Source: UBA1926 sp002337215 (GTDB taxonomy: Bacteria > Planctomycetota > Phycisphaerae > Phycisphaerales > UBA1924). Taken from it: a stretch of 64,000 bases of DNA. The first letter of the stretch is position 1. Every line of letters begins with the position of its first letter. A program made the translations under genes and the position numbers. Positions 10,120-17,483 of this stretch are shown here, piece by piece. Under the pieces are notes generated by a model. It did no database searches. It was not told where the DNA came from and saw nothing but the letters and a program-made list of their open reading frames with translations. The DNA lies in contig CAXBAF010000007.1 of assembly GCA_963973795.1 (NCBI GenBank), positions 59,201-123,200 on the forward strand, given 5' to 3'.

Positions 10120-10635
10120 ATGGCCAAGCAGAGCAGTCAGAAATTCATCGCGCGGAACCGTGCCCCGCGCGTGCAGGTCGAGTACGACCTGGAGCTGTAT
10201 GGCGCAGAAAAGAAGGTCAACCTGCCGTTTGTCATGGGTGTGATGGCGGATCTCTCGGGAAAACCCGAGGAAGCGCTCGCGCCGGTCGGCGACCGGAAGT
10301 TCCAGGAAATCGATGTCGATAACTTCGACGACCGTCTCAAGAGTGCCAAACCGCGTGTCGCGTTCCAGGTGCCGAACACATTGACCGGAGAGGGCAACCT
10401 CTCGGTCGACCTGACCTTCGAGAGCATGGACGATTTTTCGCCCGCGGCCGTCGCCCGGAAGGTCGATTCGCTCAACAAACTGCTGACGGCACGCGAGCAA
10501 CTCAGCAATCTCCTCGCGTACATGGACGGCAAGTCCGACGCCGAGGAACTCATTCAGAAAGCGTTGAAAGACCCGAGCCTCCTGCAGGCGCTCTCGAGCG
10601 GCGGCGGCGATGGCGGCGGCGAAGGGGGTGAATGA
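10120..10635 (+). CDS. tssB: Type VI sheath small subunit TssB (VipA)
   Basis: TssB interlocks with TssC to form the contractile sheath. The 171-residue product has the typical N-terminal 'QKFIARNRAPRVQVEYD' segment, the conserved 'LPFVMGVMADLSG' strand-turn at residues ~38-50 and 'LSVDLTFESMDDFSPAAVA' in the middle. It ends in a Gly-rich tail after the family's usual C-terminal helix. The length is normal. GGAAGGGAGCAGG precedes the ATG. A 195-bp gap without an ORF separates it from tssA. The gene is followed immediately by tssC, as in nearly all T6SS clusters. Confidence 0.97.
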   Translation: MAKQSSQKFIARNRAPRVQVEYDLELYGAEKKVNLPFVMGVMADLSGKPEEALAPVGDRKFQEIDVDNFDDRLKSAKPRVAFQVPNTLTGEGNLSVDLTFESMDDFSPAAVARKVDSLNKLLTAREQLSNLLAYMDGKSDAEELIQKALKDPSLLQALSSGGGDGGGEGGE

Positions 10636-10637
10636 TC

Positions 10638-12125
10638 ATGGCAGAAGCAAACCCAGAAGCGCAGGGCGCATCGGAAACTCTGGAGGCCGGCGAGTTCGCA
10701 TCGCTCCTTGAGAAGAACTTCAAGCCCAAGAGCGACCGGCAGAAGGAAGCGATCGAGGACGGGGTCAAGACCCTGGCTGAGCAGGCGCTCGCCGACACCG
10801 CGCTCGTCAGCGATGACGCGGTGAAATCGATTGAGGCGATTATCGCCGAGATCGACCGCAAACTCACCGAGCAGGTCAACCAGATCATCCACAACGAGGA
10901 CTTCCAGGCGCTCGAGGGAACCTGGCGCGGATTGCACCACCTTGTCAATAACACCGAGACGGACGAGACGCTCAAGATCCGCGTCATGAACATCTCCAAG
11001 AAGGACCTGAGCAAGACACTCAAGAAATTCAAGGGGACTGCCTGGGACCAGAGCCCGCTGTTCAAGAAGATCTACGAGGAAGAGTTCGGAAGCCCCGGCG
11101 GAGAGCCCTACGGCTGCCTCATCGGCGACTACCACTTCGACCACACCGCGCCCGATGTCGAGATCCTTAGCGGGATGGCGCAGATCGCGGGCGCCGCACA
11201 CGCGCCGTTCATCGCAGGGTCTGATCCCAAGGTGATGAACATGGACTCGTGGCAGGAGCTCTCCAACCCGCGCGACCTGACCAAGATCTTCCAGAGCCCC
11301 GAGTATGCCTCGTGGCGTTCGCTGCGTGACAGCGACGACTCGAAGTACCTCGGGCTCGCGATGCCGCGGTTCCTCAGCCGGATCCCTTACGGCTCAACGA
11401 CCAACCCCGTCGATGAGTTCGCGTTCGAAGAGGACACCGAGGGCTCGGACCACAACAAGTACACCTGGTCCAACTCGGCCTACGCCATGGGCGTCAATAT
11501 CACCCGGGCGTTCAAGACCTACGGCTGGTGCACCACCATCCGCGGCGTTGAGTCGGGTGGCATGGTCGAGGGCCTCCCGGTCCACACCTTCCCGACCGAC
11601 GACGGCGGCGTGGACATGAAGTGCCCGACGGAGATCGCGATCACCGATCGCCGCGAGGCCGAACTCGCCAAGAACGGGTTCATGCCGCTGAGCCACTGGA
11701 AGAACACCGACTACGCGGTGTTCGTCGGTGCCCAGAGCCTTCACAAACCGGCGGAGTACGAGGACCCGGACGCGACCGCGAACGCGAACCTCGGTGCCCG
11801 GTTGCCCTACCTGTTCGCGACAACCCGGTTCGCCCACTACCTCAAGTGCATCGTGCGTGACAAGGTCGGCTCCTTTAAGGAGCGGGCCGACATGGAGAAA
11901 TGGCTCAACAACTGGATCATGCAGTATGTCGAGCCCGATCCCTCGAACGCGACCGAGGACGCGAAGGCCCGCCGCCCGCTCGCAGCCGCCGAGGTCGTCG
12001 TCGAAGAGGTCGAGGGGAATCCGGGCTATTACAGCTCGAAGTTCTTCCTGCGGCCGCACTACCAGCTCGAGGGGCTCTCGGTTTCGTTGCGTCTGGTCAG
12101 CAAGCTTCCGAGCCAGAAAAGCTGA
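10638..12125 (+). CDS. tssC: Type VI sheath large subunit TssC (VipB)
   Basis: TssC is the large subunit of the contractile sheath. It is recognised by 'LEGTWRGLHHLVNNTETD' (residues ~93-110), 'SPLFKKIYEEEFGSPGGEPYG', 'FDHTAPDVEIL' and the downstream core with 'LAMPRFLSRIPYG'. The length, about 495 residues, is standard. Two in-frame ATGs are possible. The first (10632) overlaps the tssB stop but lies only 3 bases from the GAAGGGGG Shine-Dalgarno. The second (10638) has 9-base spacing and is preferred here. Either way tssB and tssC are translationally coupled. Confidence 0.97.
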   Translation: MAEANPEAQGASETLEAGEFASLLEKNFKPKSDRQKEAIEDGVKTLAEQALADTALVSDDAVKSIEAIIAEIDRKLTEQVNQIIHNEDFQALEGTWRGLHHLVNNTETDETLKIRVMNISKKDLSKTLKKFKGTAWDQSPLFKKIYEEEFGSPGGEPYGCLIGDYHFDHTAPDVEILSGMAQIAGAAHAPFIAGSDPKVMNMDSWQELSNPRDLTKIFQSPEYASWRSLRDSDDSKYLGLAMPRFLSRIPYGSTTNPVDEFAFEEDTEGSDHNKYTWSNSAYAMGVNITRAFKTYGWCTTIRGVESGGMVEGLPVHTFPTDDGGVDMKCPTEIAITDRREAELAKNGFMPLSHWKNTDYAVFVGAQSLHKPAEYEDPDATANANLGARLPYLFATTRFAHYLKCIVRDKVGSFKERADMEKWLNNWIMQYVEPDPSNATEDAKARRPLAAAEVVVEEVEGNPGYYSSKFFLRPHYQLEGLSVSLRLVSKLPSQKS

Positions 12126-12167
12126 TCCGGGCCGGTGGATTCGAGTCCTTCGTCAGAGTCGGTTCAA

Positions 12168-12208
12168 GGCCGGGAGGGGGGCTCCCCGGCCCAGGGAACG
12201 GGTTTTTC
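12168..12208 (+). terminator. Possible weak terminator or attenuator between tssC and hcp
   Basis: A GGCCGGG/CCCGGCC stem (12168-12174 with 12185-12191) is followed 11 bases later by a run of five T. The long gap between stem and T-run makes efficient intrinsic termination doubtful. It lies in the 228-bp gap between the sheath genes and hcp, where a change in transcript level would make sense because Hcp is needed in large amounts. Confidence 0.3.
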
Positions 12209-12353
12209 TCCCCCCAGCACGAGATTCTGTGCCAGGATGCGTTGCGCCTTTTCAGAGATTCCGCTTGACAAGGTGTAGCGATGATCACGGGGACAATCGA
12301 AACCCCGGCAGCACATTCGAAACCGGCCCGCTCGGGCCTCAGGGAGCACCACA

Positions 12354-12854
12354 ATGAGCTTTGACGGATTTATCAAGGTCCAGGGCATCAAGGGCGACAG
12401 CACCGACAGTGCACACGCCGAATGGATCGAGATCCAGGCGTTCAGCCACTCGATCGTCCAGTCCACCGGCGGCGCCGCTTCCGCCCAGGGCACCCACGCC
12501 GGCGGCCGGGCCGACCACGGCGATTTCTCGATCGTCAAGCGGCTCGACAGCGCCAGTCCCGCCCTGTTCATGCACGTCTGCTCGGCCAAGCCGATCCCCG
12601 AGATCGTCGTCGAGCTCTGCCGTGCGATGGGCGACAAGACCGTGTTTATGAAGTACACCCTCAAGGACGCGATCGTGTCGTCGGTCCGCCCCAGTGGCTC
12701 GACCGACGGTGAGGATCTGATCCCGCTGGAGGAAGTCACGTTCCGGTACGGCGAGGTCCACCTCGAGTACACCCCGACCGATCCTCGCAGCGGCGGCAAG
12801 ACCGGCGCCGCGATCATGGCCGCCTGGAGCACGCTGGAAAACCAGCCGCTCTGA
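12354..12854 (+). CDS. hcp: Type VI tube protein Hcp (TssD)
   Basis: Hcp hexamers stack into the inner tube that is propelled out of the sheath and can carry effectors. The 166-residue protein has the family opening 'MSFDGFIKVQGIKGDST', then 'WIEIQAFSHSIVQ', 'DFSIVKRLDSASPALF' and 'FMKYTLKDAIVSSVRPSG', ending with 'LEEVTFRYGEVHLEYTPTD'. The length matches classical Hcp and no extra effector domain is fused. AGGGAGC lies 8 bases before the ATG. Gaps of 228 bp upstream and 237 bp downstream, the latter with a large hairpin, suggest it is a separate transcription unit within the locus. Confidence 0.97.
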   Translation: MSFDGFIKVQGIKGDSTDSAHAEWIEIQAFSHSIVQSTGGAASAQGTHAGGRADHGDFSIVKRLDSASPALFMHVCSAKPIPEIVVELCRAMGDKTVFMKYTLKDAIVSSVRPSGSTDGEDLIPLEEVTFRYGEVHLEYTPTDPRSGGKTGAAIMAAWSTLENQPL

Positions 12855-12986
12855 TCCGCGACGCGGAGGACATTGGGAAGAGCCCGCTCGGCCTCGCCGG
12901 TTGATCGGATGCTCCCTCCCGGGCCGCCCATCGCTCATCGCAATGGGTTCGCCCGCGATCGGACGGCCGACGAATCTGTTACAGTG

Positions 12987-13018
12987 CAAGGGCGGGGCCT
13001 CGAGGCCCCGCCCTTGTT
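12987..13018 (+). terminator. Perfect 30-bp palindrome, likely hcp terminator
   Basis: Bases 12987-13016 are a perfect inverted repeat with CAAGGGCGGGGCCT as the left arm, forming a very GC-rich stem followed by TTC. There is no long T-run. Its position midway between hcp and tagJ and its symmetry suggest a bidirectional or partial terminator that lets hcp be expressed at a different level from the baseplate genes. Confidence 0.65.
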
Positions 13019-13091
13019 CATCGAGGCACTTTGGCAGCAGTGAATTCTTGAGTCCGGGCGATCCGCGACCGAGCGTTGGGGGGGACGGCAG

Positions 13092-13931
13092 ATGAACGCC
13101 GAGCAGTTGCTCAAGGAAGGCAAGCCGACCGAGGCGCTCGCGGCTCTTCGCGACGAGGTCCGGTCGGACCCATCCAACGCGGAACTCCGCGCATTCCTCT
13201 ATCAGTTGCTCTGCGTGCTGGGAGATTGGGACCGGGCGCTCACGCAGATCAATGTCCTGGGCGATCTCAAGCCCAAGGACCTCATCATGGTCGAGTTCTA
13301 CCGCAACGCGATCCGCTGCGAGGCGCTCCGAGACCAGGTCTTCGCCGGCAACCGCACGCCGCTCATGCTCGGCGAACCGGCGGAGTGGATGGGCTGGATG
13401 GTCCAGGCTGTCGGCCATCACGCACGCGGTGAAATCGCCGCCGCCGCTAGGCTCCGCGATCGTGCATTCGAGGCCGCGCCCGCGATCGATGGCACGATCA
13501 ACGGTCAGCCGTTCGACTGGCTCGCCGATACCGACCACCGCCTCGGCCCGATCCTTGAGGTCATTATCCAGGGCAAGTATTACTGGGTGCCCTTCGACCA
13601 CATCAGCGCGATGAAAATCGATCCCCCCGGGAGCCTGCGTGACATGGTCTGGGCCCAGGCTCAGTTCATCTGGAGCAACAAAGGCAAGGCGGTGGGGCTC
13701 ATCCCCGTCCGCTATCCCGGGACGATCTCGGGTGGAACCGACGCCGAACGGCTGAGCCGGGCGACTTCATTCGCTGATCTCGAAGACGGCTATTGCGTCG
13801 GCTCGGGGCAGCGCATCTTTGCGAGTGACGCGGGTGAGACCCCGCTGCTTGAAGCACAGCTCATCACGCTCGGCCCTCAAGACGATGATGAAGACGGATC
13901 GCCGGACCCCGCGGAGACGGGAAATGGCTGA
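13092..13931 (+). CDS. tagJ: Type VI accessory protein TagJ (ImpE)
   Basis: TagJ/ImpE is an accessory protein that, in characterised systems, binds the TssB N-terminus and modulates sheath recycling by ClpV. The N-terminal ~100 residues are TPR-like ('LLKEGKPTEALAALRDEVR', 'LGDWDRALTQINVLGDL'). The C-terminal half has the family's 'FDWLADTDHRLGPILE', 'YYWVPFDHI' and 'LIPVRYPGT' motifs. At 279 residues the length is normal. An ATG following GGGGGGGACGGCAG was chosen because the TPR region begins at once. Its last 8 bases overlap tssE. TagJ usually accompanies class i T6SSs with ClpV, as here. Confidence 0.93.
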   Translation: MNAEQLLKEGKPTEALAALRDEVRSDPSNAELRAFLYQLLCVLGDWDRALTQINVLGDLKPKDLIMVEFYRNAIRCEALRDQVFAGNRTPLMLGEPAEWMGWMVQAVGHHARGEIAAAARLRDRAFEAAPAIDGTINGQPFDWLADTDHRLGPILEVIIQGKYYWVPFDHISAMKIDPPGSLRDMVWAQAQFIWSNKGKAVGLIPVRYPGTISGGTDAERLSRATSFADLEDGYCVGSGQRIFASDAGETPLLEAQLITLGPQDDDEDGSPDPAETGNG

Positions 13932-14430
13932 GCTCACCCCGACCGAGCGCCTCCAGCCCTGTCTGCTGGACCGCCTGACCGACGACGAGCCCACCAAATC
14001 GGCAGAGAGCCGTGACCGGCGTGTCTTCACCACCAGGCAGCTCCGCGAGGCCGTGCTCCGCGACCTGAGCTGGCTGCTCAATACCGCCCAGCGGCTGGGC
14101 CCCGATGAGAGAGACGAGGCGCCCGAGGTCTACGGCAGCGTGCTCAACTACGGCGTGCCCGATCTCACGGGTGTCACGACCGGCGGGCTCGACATAGGCG
14201 GGCTCGAGAAGGCCCTGATCCGCGCGATCCGAGCGTTCGAACCCCGGATCATGCCGGGAACGCTGCGCATCGTCGCCTCGGTGAACGAGGGCGAGATGTC
14301 GGGCAACGCGCTGGTCTTCGAGGTCCGCGGAGATCTCTGGGCCCAGCCGATCCCTGAGCCGCTCTACATGAAGACCGAGGTCGATCTCGAGACCGGGCAG
14401 TACGTGGTGGAGGAAGCGGCCGGGCGCTGA
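13924..14430 (+). CDS. tssE: Type VI baseplate protein TssE (gp25-like)
   Basis: TssE is the gp25-like baseplate wedge subunit that nucleates sheath assembly. The 168-residue product begins 'MAELTPTERLQPCLLDRLTD'. It continues with the family's 'LREAVLRDLSWLLNT', 'VLNYGVPDLTG' and 'RIMPGTLRIVAS'. The same frame is open further upstream, but the start at 13924 is taken because 'LLDRL' is the usual TssE beginning and GAGACGGGAA lies just before it. The gene overlaps tagJ by 8 bp, which suggests coupled translation. Confidence 0.93.
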   Translation: MAELTPTERLQPCLLDRLTDDEPTKSAESRDRRVFTTRQLREAVLRDLSWLLNTAQRLGPDERDEAPEVYGSVLNYGVPDLTGVTTGGLDIGGLEKALIRAIRAFEPRIMPGTLRIVASVNEGEMSGNALVFEVRGDLWAQPIPEPLYMKTEVDLETGQYVVEEAAGR

Positions 14431-14467
14431 CGCGGCCGGCAAAGATCCCGCATCCGGAAGAGGCACG

Positions 14468-16375
14468 ATGGACCAGAAGCTCGTCCGCTATTACGAACGC
14501 GAGCTCCGGCACGTCCGCGAGACGGCCGCCGAGTTCGCCCGCGACTTTCCGAAGATCGCCGGACGTCTCGCGCTCGACGAGTTCGAGTGCGCAGACCCGT
14601 ACGTCGAGCGATTACTCGAGGGGTTCGCTTTCCTCGCGGCCCGCGTGCAGCTCAAACTCGACGCCGAGTTTCCCAGGTTCAGCCAGCACCTGCTCGAGTC
14701 CGTCTACCCACACTATCTGTGTCCGACGCCCTCGATGTGCGTGGTTCAGATCCGCCCGGATCTGGAAGACTCGGGCCTCGCCGCCGGCTTCACCGTACCC
14801 CGAGACACCGCCCTGCGGAGCACGATCGGGAGGAGCGACCAGAGCGCCTGCGAGTACCGCACGGCCCACGACGTCACGCTCACGCCCATCGAACTCGTCG
14901 AGGCCCAGTACCACGACCGGGATCTCCTCTCTCTCGATCTCCCGCGCGATGCCCGGCCTGCCGCCGTGGTCCGGCTCCGCCTCCGCGCGTCCGCCGGCCT
15001 GCTCTTTGAGGAGATCGAGACCGACAAACTCGCGATCCACCTGCGCGGAGCCGGGAACCTCCCGACCCGCCTTTACGAGCGACTCATTGCGCACACATCC
15101 GCCGTCCTCGTTCGTCCCACGCAGCGGCCTCCCGCGTGGACGGTGCGGCTCGATCCCAAGGCGAGCGTTCGTCAGATGGGGTTCGCCGACAATGAGGCGT
15201 TGCTCCCGGTCGTCCCGCGGACCTTCCAGGGCTACCGGCACCTCCAGGAGTACTTTGCCTTCCCCGAGCGGTTCCGATTTATCGAGATCTCGGGTCTCCG
15301 CCGAGCATTCGAGCGTTGCGACGCTCCCTCGATCGAGATCGATTTTCTGCTCAATGACGGCGACCCCGAGCTCGAGCAGGCGGTCGATGCGTCGGCGTTC
15401 GCGCTGCACTGTACGCCCGCGATCAACCTGTTCCCCAAACGGTGCGACCGGATCCATGTTTCTGACCGATTCCATGAGTTCCACGTCGTTCCCGACAAAA
15501 CCCGCCCGCTCGATTACGAGATCTACGACATCACCGACGTCGTGGGCGTGGGGGGGCAGATCGACGACGAACGCTCGTTCCGACCGTTCTACAAAGCCAG
15601 CGACATGGACGAGGACACGGGGGACGGCGGGGCGTTCTTCGAGACCGCCCGCAAGCCGCGCCAACTGACCGACCGCGAGCGTCGGTCGGGCCGCCGATCG
15701 AGCTACCCGGGGAGCGAGGTCTATCTCCAGCTCGTCGACGCGTCGAGCGCACCCTACCGATCGGACCTCCGCCAGCTCGCGATCAGCACCCGGTGCACCA
15801 ACCGCGACCTGCCGCTCCGGATGCCCGTCGGCCAGGGCCGGACAGACTTCTCGATGGACATCGGCGGGTCCGTCGAGTCGATCCGCTGCCTGACCGGGCC
15901 CACGCCTCCCCGCCCCAGCTTTGTCGAGGGTGAGATTCTCTGGCGCCTGATCAGCCACCTCTCGCTCAACTATCTTTCGCTCTCGGATTCGGATCTTGCG
16001 CTGGGGTCTGACTACACCGATCCCAACTCAAGCGGCGCCGCCGCGATGCGCGATCTGCTCAAGATCTACGGGCACCTCTCCGAAGCACCGACGCGTAAGC
16101 AGATCGAGGGTCTGCGGAGCATCCGCAGCCGACCGATCACCAGACGCGTGCCGCGGGACGGGCCGATCAGCTTCGCCCGAGGCCTCGCGATCGACGTGAG
16201 TTTCGAGGAGGGGTACTTCGAAGGTTCCGGCTGCTTCGTCCTCGGCGCTGTCCTCGAGCGGTTCTTCGCGAAGTATGTCTCGATCAACAGTTTCACAGAA
16301 ACCCGAGTCCACACCCGCGAGCGGGGGGAGATCATGCGATGGCCAACCAGGATCGGAACGCGGCACACGCTCTGA
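14468..16375 (+). CDS. tssF: Type VI baseplate protein TssF (VasA/ImpG)
   Basis: TssF is the largest wedge protein of the T6SS baseplate and works with TssG and TssE. The 635-residue sequence opens with the diagnostic 'YYERELRHVRETAAEFARDFP', then 'DPYVERLLEGFAFLAARVQLKLD' spanning residues ~43-65, 'LLESVYPHYLCPTPSM' and later 'AINLFPKRCDRI'. The C-terminal region has 'LISHLSLNYLSL' and 'FFAKYVSINSFTET', both typical. The start at 14468 is supported by GGAAGAGGCACG upstream. The 3' end overlaps tssG by 37 bp. Confidence 0.95.
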   Translation: MDQKLVRYYERELRHVRETAAEFARDFPKIAGRLALDEFECADPYVERLLEGFAFLAARVQLKLDAEFPRFSQHLLESVYPHYLCPTPSMCVVQIRPDLEDSGLAAGFTVPRDTALRSTIGRSDQSACEYRTAHDVTLTPIELVEAQYHDRDLLSLDLPRDARPAAVVRLRLRASAGLLFEEIETDKLAIHLRGAGNLPTRLYERLIAHTSAVLVRPTQRPPAWTVRLDPKASVRQMGFADNEALLPVVPRTFQGYRHLQEYFAFPERFRFIEISGLRRAFERCDAPSIEIDFLLNDGDPELEQAVDASAFALHCTPAINLFPKRCDRIHVSDRFHEFHVVPDKTRPLDYEIYDITDVVGVGGQIDDERSFRPFYKASDMDEDTGDGGAFFETARKPRQLTDRERRSGRRSSYPGSEVYLQLVDASSAPYRSDLRQLAISTRCTNRDLPLRMPVGQGRTDFSMDIGGSVESIRCLTGPTPPRPSFVEGEILWRLISHLSLNYLSLSDSDLALGSDYTDPNSSGAAAMRDLLKIYGHLSEAPTRKQIEGLRSIRSRPITRRVPRDGPISFARGLAIDVSFEEGYFEGSGCFVLGAVLERFFAKYVSINSFTETRVHTRERGEIMRWPTRIGTRHTL

Positions 16376-17397
16376 TCCTCCGGCTGATGGAGAAGCCGTA
16401 CGCGTACGACTTCTTCGCCGCAGTCCGCAGGGTCGAGGCAAGCAAGAACACGCCCGCTCGCACGGGGGCGTCCCAACGCCTGCGCGATGATCCCATCCGG
16501 TTCGCCCAGGAACCCTCCCTGGCGTTCGCCCCGTCCACGCTGCACGGATACACGCCGGGCGCGCGTGGTCAACCCGACCGGATGACCGTCAACTTCATGG
16601 GACTGTTCGGCCCCAACGGTCCCCTCCCGCTCCATCTCACCGAGTACGCCCGCGATCGCGACCGCAACGCACGCGACAAGTCGTTCGTTCGCTTCGCCGA
16701 CATCTTCCACCACCGGATGATCGCGCTGTTCTACCGGGCCTGGGCGGTCAACCAGGCCGCGGTCTCGTTCGATCGCATCGCCGACGACCCGGATTCGGAC
16801 CGGTTCGGCTTCTACGTCGCCAGCGTGATCGGCCTCGCCGACAAGACGCTCCGCCGGCGCGACGGCGTGCCCGATATCGCCAAGCAGCACTTCGCCGGGC
16901 GTCTCGTCCAGCAGTCCAAGCCTCCCGAGGGGTTGGCGGCGATCCTGTCGGATTACTTCGGAATGCCCTGCCAGATCGAAGAGTTCGTCGGGCAATGGAT
17001 CGATATCCCCGAGGCCGACCGGCTCCGCATGGGCGCGCACCCCGCGATCGGTCGGCTCGGCGAGTCCGCGGTCGTCGGCGCGCGCACGTGGGATTGCAGC
17101 CAGAAGTTCCGCATCGTCATCGGCCCGATCTCTCTGGATCAGTTCCACCGCCTGCTCCCGACGGGGCGGTCCTTCGCTCGCCTCGTCGGCTGGGTCCGCA
17201 ACTACATCGGATACGAATTCGATTGGGACGCGAAGATCATTCTCAAGAAAGAGGAAGTCCCCGTCGCGAGGCTGGGTGGCGACGGTCGGTCGCCCCCCTC
17301 GATGCTCGGCTGGACGACGTGGACAAGCACGAAGCCGTTCGAGGACGACGCGGACGACCTCGTTCTGCGAGCGCCCGACGAGGGGCACATGGTGTAG
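16339..17397 (+). CDS. tssG: Type VI baseplate protein TssG (VasB/ImpH)
   Basis: TssG is the gp53/gp7-like wedge partner of TssF. The 352-residue protein has the family landmarks 'YAYDFFAAVRRVEA' near the N-terminus, 'DDPIRFAQEPSLAFAPS', 'VNFMGLFGPNGPLPLHLTEYA' (residues ~84-104), 'FADIFHHRMIALFYRAWA' and 'DYFGMPCQIEEFVGQWIDI'. The length is standard. The start overlaps the last 37 bp of tssF and lies behind GCGGGGGGAGA, so the two are probably translated in a coupled way, matching their 2:1 stoichiometry in the wedge. Confidence 0.94.
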   Translation: MANQDRNAAHALILRLMEKPYAYDFFAAVRRVEASKNTPARTGASQRLRDDPIRFAQEPSLAFAPSTLHGYTPGARGQPDRMTVNFMGLFGPNGPLPLHLTEYARDRDRNARDKSFVRFADIFHHRMIALFYRAWAVNQAAVSFDRIADDPDSDRFGFYVASVIGLADKTLRRRDGVPDIAKQHFAGRLVQQSKPPEGLAAILSDYFGMPCQIEEFVGQWIDIPEADRLRMGAHPAIGRLGESAVVGARTWDCSQKFRIVIGPISLDQFHRLLPTGRSFARLVGWVRNYIGYEFDWDAKIILKKEEVPVARLGGDGRSPPSMLGWTTWTSTKPFEDDADDLVLRAPDEGHMV

Positions 17398-17483
17398 ATT
17401 GCGTCGCCCGGGATGATCCCGAGCGGCACCGGATGAGATTATTGGGAAGGGGACGCCGGCGCGTCCCGTCGGAGGATTCGACG

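Noticed and set aside
12265..12297. TTGACA as a -35 box for an hcp promoter
   Set aside because: No hexamer resembling a -10 box lies 15-19 bases downstream; the nearest AT-rich hexamer is 22 bases away.
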